Below are positions 1-7,251 of a stretch of 17,001 nucleotides of DNA, in pieces. Where the stretch lies: assembly GCA_020059985.1 (NCBI GenBank), contig JAGVCI010000056.1, positions 1 through 17,001 on the forward strand, in the 5' to 3' direction. The first letter of the stretch is position 1. Each line of letters begins with the position of its first letter. The stretch comes from Candidatus Peribacterales bacterium (GTDB lineage: Bacteria; Patescibacteriota; Gracilibacteria; Peribacterales; Peribacteraceae). The translations under genes were made by a program, and so were the position numbers. Under the pieces are notes generated by a model, which saw only the letters and a list, made by a program, of their open reading frames with translations, was not told the origin of the DNA and did not search any database.

Positions 1-25
1 GAAATCATCGAAATCGTCTTGAAGC

Positions 26-1816
26 TTATTCCCACTCGATCGTTCCCGGAGGCTTACTCGTCAGATCATAGAATACGCAATCGATCCCAGAAATTTTCAA
101 AATCCTCTCCGTCATTCTTTTGAGCACATCCGGAGGAAGACTCGACGCATTCGCGGTCATCGCGTCCGAAGAATCAATCGGGCGAAGCACAATCGACTGC
201 CCATTTTTTGTCGTGCCGAATGGGAGAAGCACAACGGGAAACTGCCAAATGGATTCGTAGAGTCCAGAACGTCTCATTTCTTCGAGTACGATGTTGTCTG
301 CTTCTCGGAGAAGATCCGCGCGTTCACGCGTGAGAAAATCTGGAGTGAAAACAAATGATGGAACTTCGGAATGCGATGTGCACTGCACGACGCGACTAAT
401 ATTTTTATTTTTATTCGGAATCTCCGTCGCAAGTTTCCAATGATTCTCTGGAACAGAGAATGGATCGTGAGAAAAAAGTGCAAGCGCATGACGATATGTT
501 CTCCCGTCTCCCTGCACACCGACGGATTTCACCGGCAATACTGCATGGGACACATCAATGTGTAACCCCGCGTCTTGGACGCTCATTGCTTCTTTCGCAC
601 AGAGGATACGAACGCCAAGACCCGGGCCCGGGAATGGGTGCCGCCATACTAAATCGTGCGGAAGGCCCAATTCTTCGCCTAATCTGCGTACTTCGTCCTT
701 ATAGAGATCCTTGAGCGGTTCGATGACGAGCCCTTTATCGATCATTTTCTGGATCGCCTCGACGCGGTTATGGTGCGTCTTGATTTGATCCGCATGTTTC
801 GTCGCACCGGTCTCGATGGTGTCGGGATAGATCGTGCCCTGCCCCAACATCCATCCGCTCTCTGTGGTGAGTCCCATCTTCGCACTCACACGTTTCTGCA
901 CGTCGAGGAATGTGTTGCCGATCGCTTTGCGTTTGTCCTCGGGCTCGTACACATTGTCGAGTGCGCGGAAAAATTCTTCCGATGCATCTTCCACATGAAG
1001 ATTAGTAATCCCGAGTACATCAAATGCATCTTTGATCATTTTCACTTCATCTTTTCGCATCAGTCCTGTGTCGACGAGCAGACCCTGCACGCGATCCGCA
1101 CCGAGCACTTCGTTAAGCAGCGTGAATGCAACAGTGGAGTCGACGCCACCAGAGACCAACATGAAAACTTTATTGTCACCAACGTCACGACGAATTTCTT
1201 CGCCGATGTGTTTCGCGTAGCTCTCGATCGACCATGGATCAGCATCGCAAAGACCCACAAAATTTTTGAGGATCGTGAGACCATGTTCGGTGTGCGTCAC
1301 CTCCGGGTGAAACTGCAGTGCAAAAAAGTTTCTTGCGCTGTCGGCAAACGCAGCGTTTTCGCACGAGTCCGACGTCGCAATTCGTTCGAACCCCTTTGGA
1401 AGCTTCACCGCCTCATCTCCGTGCGACATCCAGACGGTAAAATTCTTTGGACAGCCCTGCAGTAAGCCAAAATCCTTTGGCGCTGTGCTCTCGATCTCTG
1501 TACGCCCGTACTCCTTCACTTTTCCTCCCTTCACCTCCCCTCCTAGGGTTTGGGTCAACCAGTGAAGACCGTAACAAATCCCCAGAACCGGAACGCCGAG
1601 ATCGAAAATCTGCGGATCCCCCTGTGGGCTCCCCTTGTCGTACACGCTCTGCGGTCCTCCGGAGAGGATGATGCCTGCTGCATGCTTCAAGTCCTCTGCA
1701 CTTGTTTCTGGCTCACGGATCTCGGAGAAAACGCCCATTCGTCGCACACGGCTGGCGATCAAATGCGCATACTGACCGCCAAAGTCGAGGATAACGATGC
1801 TACGGCGGTGCTCCAT
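26..1816 (-). CDS. guaA: GMP synthase (glutamine-hydrolysing), eukaryote-like long form
   Basis: Converts XMP, glutamine and ATP to GMP in the cytoplasm, the last step of guanine nucleotide synthesis. The N-terminal class I glutamine amidotransferase domain (about 1-195) has the nucleophile Cys81 in GICYG and His170/Glu172 in LQFHPEV. The ATP-pyrophosphatase domain has the P-loop SGGVDS at 222-227. The C-terminal dimerisation domain begins at HPFPGPG (about 393) and ends with KPPGTIEWE. From HPFPGPG to the end it is 204 residues, against about 125 in the E. coli enzyme as I remember it, and reads like the duplicated dimerisation domain of eukaryotic GMPS: LPVKSVGVQGDGRTY, and an ending YDLTSKPPGT. 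I chose ATG at 1816 (596 residues) over an in-frame TTG at 1852 because MEHRRSIVILDFGGQ is the usual beginning and the TTG lies in the -35 box. Family assignment is certain. Confidence 0.97.
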   Translation of the reverse strand: MEHRRSIVILDFGGQYAHLIASRVRRMGVFSEIREPETSAEDLKHAAGIILSGGPQSVYDKGSPQGDPQIFDLGVPVLGICYGLHWLTQTLGGEVKGGKVKEYGRTEIESTAPKDFGLLQGCPKNFTVWMSHGDEAVKLPKGFERIATSDSCENAAFADSARNFFALQFHPEVTHTEHGLTILKNFVGLCDADPWSIESYAKHIGEEIRRDVGDNKVFMLVSGGVDSTVAFTLLNEVLGADRVQGLLVDTGLMRKDEVKMIKDAFDVLGITNLHVEDASEEFFRALDNVYEPEDKRKAIGNTFLDVQKRVSAKMGLTTESGWMLGQGTIYPDTIETGATKHADQIKTHHNRVEAIQKMIDKGLVIEPLKDLYKDEVRRLGEELGLPHDLVWRHPFPGPGLGVRILCAKEAMSVQDAGLHIDVSHAVLPVKSVGVQGDGRTYRHALALFSHDPFSVPENHWKLATEIPNKNKNISRVVQCTSHSEVPSFVFTPDFLTRERADLLREADNIVLEEMRRSGLYESIWQFPVVLLPFGTTKNGQSIVLRPIDSSDAMTANASSLPPDVLKRMTERILKISGIDCVFYDLTSKPPGTIEWE

Positions 1817-1852
1817 AGATGCAGGATACTTGAAGGAGAAGGTGTTTGACAA
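1817..1852 (-). promoter_or_regulatory. guaA promoter, predicted leaderless
   Basis: On the minus strand, TTGTCA (1852-1847, five of six matches to TTGACA) is followed by 18 bases and TATCCT (1828-1823, four of six to TATAAT). Six bases then separate the -10 from the ATG at 1816, so transcription would begin at or next to the start codon. No Shine-Dalgarno sequence is present. The -35 overlaps a TTGACA on the other strand. Confidence 0.65.
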
Positions 1853-1875
1853 AGAATCGTAGGAGCGAGAACATC
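1846..1875 (+). promoter_or_regulatory. possible promoter of the 1885 gene, sharing its -35 with guaA
   Basis: A perfect TTGACA lies at 1846-1851 on the plus strand, inside the near-palindrome TTTGACAAA that also gives the guaA -35. The best -10 at a suitable distance is weak: GAACAT at 1869-1874, 17 bases away. An AGGAG at 1861-1865 is 19 bases before the ATG at 1885, too far for a normal ribosome site; it is 7 bases from an in-frame ATC. Confidence 0.35.
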
Positions 1876-1884
1876 ACTTCCTTT

Positions 1885-2565
1885 ATGGCCACAATTCAAG
1901 AGCAACGGAAAACACTCCTAACACAGGCAGACAGCGCAGAAAAAATGATTTTGCGCGTGTACGAAGCAGAATTGTCCTCACTTCCCGAGCAACCTTCGCT
2001 GGAACAATTACAGACGCTCCTTCAGCGTATTGAAGCAGCAAAGAAGACCACTCGCGGAAGTATCGTCGCACTCACTTCTGTTCTTCCTAGTCCACTACAA
2101 GAAGCAATTGAATTTGATGCAGCAGACAAAGCTCGTGATCGTGACTCGTTCAATGAAAGCGGCCTTCGCCGTTACAAGGAACGTTCAAAAATACCCACAG
2201 CGGCAGAAAAGGACAGCATCAAAACTCTGCGAAAAATCTTGGAATGTGTGACAGATATACGACGACTCTGTGCGAAAGTACGAGTGGTTGTAGAGAATAA
2301 AACTCTCTGGGAAGAAGTCGCAGCGATCGAAGCGAAGAAAAAAGCTTCGAAAAAGAAAAAAACTGACAGTGGAAGTTCTGTTCTTGATAGGAAATCAGAT
2401 AGTAAACCTGGAGACACCGGAGATATATTGAGCGGTGGTGATGTGGATTTTGAGACCGATGATGAATTGGATCTTCATGAAGATCTCGATGATCCTGATG
2501 ATGCAACAATCGTTGGCGGCGCTGACGATGATGAAGTCGACTTTTTAGAGTTACCGAAAGATTAG
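1885..2565 (+). CDS. unknown protein, helical with a lysine-rich linker and an acidic tail
   Basis: I do not recognise the family. From the ATG at 1885 the protein has 226 residues; an upstream in-frame TTG at 1846 would add 13 but sits in the divergent promoter. The first 150 or so residues are rich in Glu, Lys, Arg, Leu and Gln and probably form helices or coiled coil. Next comes a lysine block (KKKASKKKK), then about 55 residues rich in Asp and Glu. There is no signal peptide or membrane segment. Charge segregation of this kind occurs in nucleic-acid-associated proteins such as the RNA polymerase delta subunit, but I see no real similarity to it. It is divergent from guaA and convergent with the next gene, 13 bases away. 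It looks more AT-rich than its neighbours. Confidence 0.75.
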   Translation: MATIQEQRKTLLTQADSAEKMILRVYEAELSSLPEQPSLEQLQTLLQRIEAAKKTTRGSIVALTSVLPSPLQEAIEFDAADKARDRDSFNESGLRRYKERSKIPTAAEKDSIKTLRKILECVTDIRRLCAKVRVVVENKTLWEEVAAIEAKKKASKKKKTDSGSSVLDRKSDSKPGDTGDILSGGDVDFETDDELDLHEDLDDPDDATIVGGADDDEVDFLELPKD

Positions 2566-2578
2566 TTCAAAAAAAGAA

Positions 2579-3985
2579 TTAATCCTTTCGCGGTCCCACC
2601 ACCATCGCTGCAAGGATCCACATGCTGTAGGCAACCGCGCTGTCTTCCCATGCATGGAGAAGGAGCCCAGCAATAGATAACCCAAGAACAATGAGGAAGA
2701 TTTCGCGTGTCTCACTCTGTGTTTTCAGTCTCCAGAGGAGAGAGAAGAGAAGAGCAAGGAACAGCGCCAATCCGAGGATTCCCAGCTCTATTCCTATCTG
2801 CAAATACCAGTTCTCGGGCAGGAGCGGACAATCGCACGCACGATCGATCGGTTGCACCTGCACCTCACCGACGAATACACAAAGATCCGTGCGACCAACT
2901 GCCCACGAAGCGTCGCCTCCTTCAGGTAAATGCACACACGCGTCACTCACACGGTTCTGCGCAGGTCCTGCACTCCCCAGACCTAAGCCGAGGGGATGTT
3001 CACGGATGACCTCGATAGCCTCGAGCGGACGCGCGATGTGTTCCCAGGACGAGGACACGCGAAGCAGGACTGAGGGGATGAAGATCACTACGATGGTTAC
3101 ACCTGCAACGACAACTGATATCAACCACGCGAGTGATCGACGGAAATCTCTTGCACTCTGCGTGAGAAACATCGCGATCAAGACGATGACGAACGCCGCG
3201 ATCCACGCCGTGCGAGAAAATGTGAGCAGAAGCGCAACACACAGAAGAACAAAGATGAGTGCGTCATTGCGTGACGCGCGCTCTGTCCAGAGCGAAAGAA
3301 TTTCTTTCGGACGCACGAGAGGATTCACGACTTTGAGAAGACGCACAAAAACGATCGCAATCGGGATGATGAGCCAGAGACCCAGTTGATTTGGACCAGC
3401 AAACGTTCCCTGCACACGTCGCAGTCCCATCGCTTCTATCTGTTGGAAGGCAGCGAGCGGAGCTCCTGGGACGTAGAGCGAATGCAGATCGGAGTAGCCG
3501 AGAGTGGTGAAGACACTCTGCGGAAGAAAGAATGTAAGGAGAGCAACAAGCGCGACCACTGCTCCTGTGAGAATAAGGACTTTCTCCACAAAAGAACGCA
3601 TCGTTCGTGACCATTCCACTCGACGCAGCACGACGAATGCGATCAGCGGAATGAAGTCATAGCGAAAACCATAGAGTGATGTTCGCAGATCATTCGACGT
3701 CATCAGCGTCACGAGGACCGCAAGCGCACCGAGTCCAAACGCGAACCAATCTAAGCGATCAATCGTGAATTTGTGGCTCCACTCTCCTTCTTTTTGTTGG
3801 AACCACTCAACTGCTGCAACAAGGAGGATGACGAGCAAAAGAATTTCTTTCCACAGAGCGAGTACAGCAAGCGGACTCTCTCCCGGTCCCACTAAAAAAC
3901 GCGTTCCAACAGTCACGAGGAGTGCGTGGAAGGGTAAGAGAACCAGCAAAAGGAGTGTGGACCACTCGCGCGTTCGTTGGAGCAT
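2579..3985 (-). CDS. O-antigen ligase/polymerase-like membrane protein (Wzy/WaaL superfamily)
   Basis: A polytopic membrane protein of 468 residues with roughly ten or more hydrophobic segments. Two family signatures are visible: RVQGTFAGPNQLG (about 190-202; usual form RxxGTFxxPNxLG) and NWYLQIGIELGILG after a large outside loop. Proteins of this family (PF04932) polymerise or transfer undecaprenyl-linked glycans on the outer face of the membrane. Ligase and polymerase cannot be told apart by sequence. In the second signature the usual AHN/PHN appears as PEN, so the common His is Glu. The large loop just before it holds four Cys. An in-frame GTG at 3994 is an alternative start, but the ATG at 3985 sits 7 bases after TAGAGT. 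The epimerase gene lies 42 bases upstream on the same strand, so the two may form one transcription unit. Confidence 0.85.
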   Translation of the reverse strand: MLQRTREWSTLLLLVLLPFHALLVTVGTRFLVGPGESPLAVLALWKEILLLVILLVAAVEWFQQKEGEWSHKFTIDRLDWFAFGLGALAVLVTLMTSNDLRTSLYGFRYDFIPLIAFVVLRRVEWSRTMRSFVEKVLILTGAVVALVALLTFFLPQSVFTTLGYSDLHSLYVPGAPLAAFQQIEAMGLRRVQGTFAGPNQLGLWLIIPIAIVFVRLLKVVNPLVRPKEILSLWTERASRNDALIFVLLCVALLLTFSRTAWIAAFVIVLIAMFLTQSARDFRRSLAWLISVVVAGVTIVVIFIPSVLLRVSSSWEHIARPLEAIEVIREHPLGLGLGSAGPAQNRVSDACVHLPEGGDASWAVGRTDLCVFVGEVQVQPIDRACDCPLLPENWYLQIGIELGILGLALFLALLFSLLWRLKTQSETREIFLIVLGLSIAGLLLHAWEDSAVAYSMWILAAMVVGPRKD

Positions 3986-3992
3986 TGCAGAC

Positions 3993-3998
3993 ACTCTA
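3993..3998 (-). promoter_or_regulatory. possible -10 box of the O-antigen ligase-like gene
   Basis: TAGAGT on the minus strand (3998-3993) matches TATAAT at four of six positions and ends 7 bases before the ATG at 3985. I see no good -35. It lies in the gap behind the epimerase gene, so it may be an internal promoter or chance. Confidence 0.35.
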
Positions 3999-4027
3999 CA
4001 TGAGCAACAATTTTTCTGCAGCTAAAG

Positions 4028-5344
4028 TCAGATCGTCAAACGTTCTTCTTCTGATCGAAATACATTTCCACTCTTGAGAACTTTTTCCACTGTGTCGATC
4101 GACTTCGCGCTCACGTTCTCTCCGTAGAGCGTCGGTGCATCACGCATCTCTTTATTATCCCACGCGTACTCAATGATAGACTGAATCACTTTTCCATCGA
4201 CCGGTGGAGCGATCAGATTTCCCCCCGCCATCGCGGACTCACTGCGGTCGGACCCATAGCGTAGCGTCACACACGGAACACTCATCGCATTCATTTCTTC
4301 CTGCATAGAGCCGCTATCAGTGGCACACACTGCGGCACGACTCATCGCAGCAATCACATCACGATATTCTGCCCAAACAGGCGAATAGACGAAGTTTTTT
4401 TGCTCCTTAGCCAATTGATCGATCTCCGATTTTAGTCCAAAACGTTCCAAGGCAGATTCGGTTTGGAAGAGAGAAATAAGGAGGACAGTTCGACCATCGA
4501 GGATGAGCGCTTTCATCGCGTCATAGATTGCACGGAAACGTTTCTCGGAAATGCAGTTCTCGCGACGGTGAATGCAGAAGCGCACGAAGTTTCCATCAGC
4601 GAGAGTGGGATAGCGATCGAACACTGTCGCAGTCTTCATGCTCTCGAGTGCCTCCTTCGTCGCATCGACCACAGAATTTCCAACAACGAAGATGCGATCC
4701 TCCGGAAAACCTTCTGCGAGAATAAATTCACGATTGAGTTCTGTCGGTGCGTGATAGATCCCCGATCCTGCTTCCGCACAACGTGTGTTGAACTGCTCAG
4801 GGTACGGTTCCAAACTTCCGCGCTTCCAGTTCTTTCTGTCTGCGAGAAATTTCTTCCACGCGTCGATATCTTTCCACTTCCCTCCCCACTTCTCGTAATC
4901 AGGAGTGAGCGTGCGAATTCCTGCTTCGACGTGAACGGAGGAGAATGCATGACAGAAACCTGCGTTGCTTGCAGCCATCGCTGTTGTCGTGTCGCCGTGC
5001 ACATAGGGAATCACTATTTTGTTTCTAGTCTTAAGCTCGGCGATCACAAATCCCAATCGACCAATGATCTGACTGACGATCTCATACATTGACCCACGCA
5101 CATTCAAATTGAAATCTGGTTCGACACCAAACTCTTTGAGCATCCCTCCGCTCAAGTTTTCGTCGTAGTGCTGACCGGTGTGTCCGAGCACGACACAGTG
5201 ACCACGTTTTTTAAGCTCTTTATAGAGCGGCACCTGCTTGATGATGTCCGGCTTCGTCGCAATCAAAATAATATGCACGTGGCGATCGCCGTGATCTGCG
5301 ATCCGGTCGAAGAAATCAGAAGACCGATAGGTGATCTCGTTCAT
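4028..5344 (-). CDS. wecB: UDP-N-acetylglucosamine 2-epimerase
   Basis: Interconverts UDP-GlcNAc and UDP-ManNAc in the cytoplasm, supplying ManNAc for surface polysaccharide. Family motifs (numbered from ATG 5344): TKPDIIKQVP near 30 (usual TRPEAIKMAP), HTGQHYD near 55-61, HGDTTTAMA near 117-125, SVHVEAGIRT near 136-145, and TDSGSMQEE in the C-terminal half, followed by an arginine/glutamate segment equivalent to the usual TERPE. The protein has 438 residues against about 370-390 in most members. The excess is an N-terminal extension of some 20 residues and an insertion of some 30 rich in Trp and Lys right after VEAGIRT. The upstream TTG at 5380 is less likely, because TATCCT lies between it and ATG 5344. 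Divergent from the 5431 gene; the ligase-like gene follows 42 bases downstream. Family is sure; substrate is inferred. Confidence 0.9.
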   Translation of the reverse strand: MNEITYRSSDFFDRIADHGDRHVHIILIATKPDIIKQVPLYKELKKRGHCVVLGHTGQHYDENLSGGMLKEFGVEPDFNLNVRGSMYEIVSQIIGRLGFVIAELKTRNKIVIPYVHGDTTTAMAASNAGFCHAFSSVHVEAGIRTLTPDYEKWGGKWKDIDAWKKFLADRKNWKRGSLEPYPEQFNTRCAEAGSGIYHAPTELNREFILAEGFPEDRIFVVGNSVVDATKEALESMKTATVFDRYPTLADGNFVRFCIHRRENCISEKRFRAIYDAMKALILDGRTVLLISLFQTESALERFGLKSEIDQLAKEQKNFVYSPVWAEYRDVIAAMSRAAVCATDSGSMQEEMNAMSVPCVTLRYGSDRSESAMAGGNLIAPPVDGKVIQSIIEYAWDNKEMRDAPTLYGENVSAKSIDTVEKVLKSGNVFRSEEERLTI

Positions 5345-5352
5345 CGCGCGAG

Positions 5353-5380
5353 AGGATACCTTTTTTGGGCTCAAATCCAA
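5353..5380 (-). promoter_or_regulatory. wecB promoter
   Basis: TTGGAT (5380-5375), 16 bases, then TATCCT (5358-5353) on the minus strand. The -10 hexamer is the same as that of guaA. It ends 8 bases before the ATG at 5344, leaving at most a base or two of leader. Confidence 0.5.
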
Positions 5381-5395
5381 AGAATTTGGCTATTA

Positions 5396-5424
5396 TTGCA
5401 GGAATTCAAGATGTAAAGTATAAT
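5396..5424 (+). promoter_or_regulatory. promoter of the 5431 gene, predicted leaderless
   Basis: TTGCAG at 5396-5401, 17 bases, and a perfect TATAAT at 5419-5424. Six bases (ACACGT) separate it from the ATG at 5431, so the predicted transcription start is the A of the start codon. Confidence 0.7.
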
Positions 5425-5430
5425 ACACGT

Positions 5431-5691
5431 ATGGCCGAACACCCGAAGCTCAAGACGTACGAATTGCCGCTGAAAGATGGCATCGATGTCGCAGATGTGG
5501 AGGGCGCATTGTTCAATGACTTCAAAGCAAAAACATCGAGACTATACGGATTCGACGCAAGCGTTGACGCTCAAAAAAGGGTAGTCACGCTCAAGGAGTT
5601 CCCGTCCCCCAATGTGAAATCAAATATTGAAAGTGCAGCAGCATCATTTCACAAATTCATCGAGGGAACGGTGAATAATGTAACAGAATAA
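5431..5691 (+). CDS. small unknown protein (86 residues)
   Basis: I do not recognise it. The ATG at 5431 lies 6 bases after a perfect TATAAT, which fixes the start; the reading frame is open further upstream, but that part would be untranscribed. The protein is soluble, slightly alpha/beta in character (alternating hydrophobic stretches such as KRVVTLKEF), and has no Cys, signal peptide or membrane segment. It ends directly against the stop codon of phosphoglycerate mutase on the other strand with no gap and no terminator hairpin, so the two convergent transcripts probably overlap. Confidence 0.75.
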   Translation: MAEHPKLKTYELPLKDGIDVADVEGALFNDFKAKTSRLYGFDASVDAQKRVVTLKEFPSPNVKSNIESAAASFHKFIEGTVNNVTE

Positions 5692-7200
5692 TCACTGCAT
5701 CTCCTTCGGGACCGGGAGTCCCATGATCTCAAGAACCATCGGAGCGATGTCCTTGAGTCCCGTTTTTCCTTTCAGCGATTTTTGATCTGGGTATTTCGAT
5801 GAGTGCACGAAGGTCTGCACAGGATTCGTGGTGTGACTCGGGTTGATGTTTGTCGTTCCCGGGTAATACATCTCTTCTGCGTTGCCGTGATCGGCGGTAA
5901 CGATCCAGTCGTACCCGTGTTCCTCGAGCACCGGAAGAACGATGGACAGTTGTTTATCGACGAACTCACACGCTTCGACTACTGCATCCAATCGACCGCC
6001 ATGTCCAACGACGTCAGGGTTCGCATAGTTCACGACGATGAGTTCGTATTTTTCCTCCTTCACTGCCTTCAACAGATTTTCCGTGATCTCCTTCGCCGCC
6101 ATCTCGGGCGCGTCCGCCATGTTCGGAACATCGGGTGTGCGCACGTGAATATGATCTTCTCCAGGGAATGGCTCCCAACTCTGTTGATTGAAGAAATACG
6201 TGATGTGCGCATGTTTCTCCGTTTCCGACAGTCGTAGTTGTTTGAAGCCAGCCTTCGAAACCACCTCCCCGAGGCTGTGCGGAGCGCTTCTCGGCGGATA
6301 GGCGATAGGGAGATGCTCCGAGTATGGCCCCATGCACACCACGTCTTTCACGTGTACCGGCCGATCGAATTTGTCGAAATCTTTATCGGCGAGTGCTTGG
6401 ATGATTTCGATCATGCGATCTTTGCGGAAATTGATCGAGATCACTACGTCATCCGCCTTGATCGGTTCGTAGTCAGGCGTCTTCATCGGGCGCACATACA
6501 AATCTGTTTTTTCTTTTTCGGGTGCCACCAGATAAAACGCTCTCACTCCTTCTGCGAGATCTTTCACTTCTTCACCAATGCCTTGCGTGAGGAGATCGTA
6601 GGTCGGCTTTGTTCTCGTTACGTACCGAAGATCGCGATCCATGGAGAACCACCGACCAATGAGGGACGCGACAGTGCCGATCGACTGTTTGGAAATTTCT
6701 GCTTTCAAAAGATCATAGTCGACGCAGAAGTGCTGCTCGGGAACATCGCGACCATCGGAGAAGAGATGGAGAAACACACGCTTCACTCCTCGCTCCTTCG
6801 CCATCTTGAGCATCGCGTGCCAATGGTGCGCGTGACTGTGCACGCCGCCGAAGGAATACATTCCGATGAAGTGTAGATTTTTTCCCTTCTCTTTCGAGCG
6901 ATCGACCGCACTCGTTAAGACGGGATTTTTGAAGAACGCGCCCGATGCGATCTCTCGATTGATCTCCTCAAGTGGCTGCCACACGATCCTCCCCGCTCCG
7001 ATGATCATATGGCCAGACTCACTGGAGCCCTGCTGGTCTACCGGAACGCCAACGGCATGCCCCGAGGCGTCCATCAGACAATTCGGAAACTCCTTCGCCA
7101 GACGGTCAATAGTGGGGAGTTTTGCCAAAGTGCGCGCATTCCCTGGCCCCTCAGGAGCTACCCCGAATCCATCGATGATAATCAGACACACCTTTCGCAT
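5692..7200 (-). CDS. gpmI: 2,3-bisphosphoglycerate-independent phosphoglycerate mutase
   Basis: Interconverts 3- and 2-phosphoglycerate in glycolysis using two Mn ions and a phosphoserine. The catalytic Ser is Ser60 in GSSESGH (usual GNSEVGH), followed by the usual GAGR. Other motifs present: KVCLIIIDGFG at the N-terminus, a GVHSH motif, SDGRDVPE (usual DGRDTPP), a GRWFSMDRD stretch (usual GRYYAMDRD), NFRKDR, SETEKHAHITYFFN, NYANPDVVGHGG, TADHGNAEEM and HTTNPVQTF. All metal-site motifs are kept, but several side positions differ from the common bacterial form. 502 residues from ATG 7200, a normal length of about 510. An in-frame TTG at 7209 is less likely. It is divergent from the 7252 gene, 51 bases away. 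Confidence 0.96.
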   Translation of the reverse strand: MRKVCLIIIDGFGVAPEGPGNARTLAKLPTIDRLAKEFPNCLMDASGHAVGVPVDQQGSSESGHMIIGAGRIVWQPLEEINREIASGAFFKNPVLTSAVDRSKEKGKNLHFIGMYSFGGVHSHAHHWHAMLKMAKERGVKRVFLHLFSDGRDVPEQHFCVDYDLLKAEISKQSIGTVASLIGRWFSMDRDLRYVTRTKPTYDLLTQGIGEEVKDLAEGVRAFYLVAPEKEKTDLYVRPMKTPDYEPIKADDVVISINFRKDRMIEIIQALADKDFDKFDRPVHVKDVVCMGPYSEHLPIAYPPRSAPHSLGEVVSKAGFKQLRLSETEKHAHITYFFNQQSWEPFPGEDHIHVRTPDVPNMADAPEMAAKEITENLLKAVKEEKYELIVVNYANPDVVGHGGRLDAVVEACEFVDKQLSIVLPVLEEHGYDWIVTADHGNAEEMYYPGTTNINPSHTTNPVQTFVHSSKYPDQKSLKGKTGLKDIAPMVLEIMGLPVPKEMQ

Positions 7201-7207
7201 CGGGGAC

Positions 7208-7216
7208 AACCTACCA
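7208..7216 (-). promoter_or_regulatory. gpmI extended -10 promoter
   Basis: On the minus strand TG-G-TAGGTT (7216-7208) forms an extended -10 with three of six matches to TATAAT. It ends 7 bases before the ATG at 7200. No clear -35. Confidence 0.4.
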
Positions 7217-7234
7217 GCGAAGAGGGAAATCTGC

Positions 7235-7240
7235 TACAAT
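7235..7240 (+). promoter_or_regulatory. -10 box of the 7252 gene
   Basis: TACAAT at 7235-7240 matches TATAAT at five of six positions. The ATG is 11 bases downstream, giving a leader of about five bases. The GGTGA directly after the box (7241-7245) is the only Shine-Dalgarno-like sequence near a start codon in the window, but it would not be transcribed if this box is used. Confidence 0.45.
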
Positions 7241-7251
7241 GGTGAGAAACC

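Noticed and set aside
770..1465. A 231-codon plus-strand frame inside guaA
   Set aside because: Antisense to conserved guaA sequence; no recognisable domain.
1817..1852. A guanine or XMP-related riboswitch in front of guaA
   Set aside because: The -10 box lies 6 bases before the start codon, so there is no leader to hold a riboswitch.
2335..2366. A-runs in the lysine block as a programmed frameshift site
   Set aside because: The A-rich heptamers are not in the X-XXY-YYZ phase of the reading frame, and the frame continues sensibly to the acidic tail.
2566..2578. A terminator between the convergent genes at 1885-2565 and 2579-3985
   Set aside because: The 13-base gap has an A-run but no inverted repeat.
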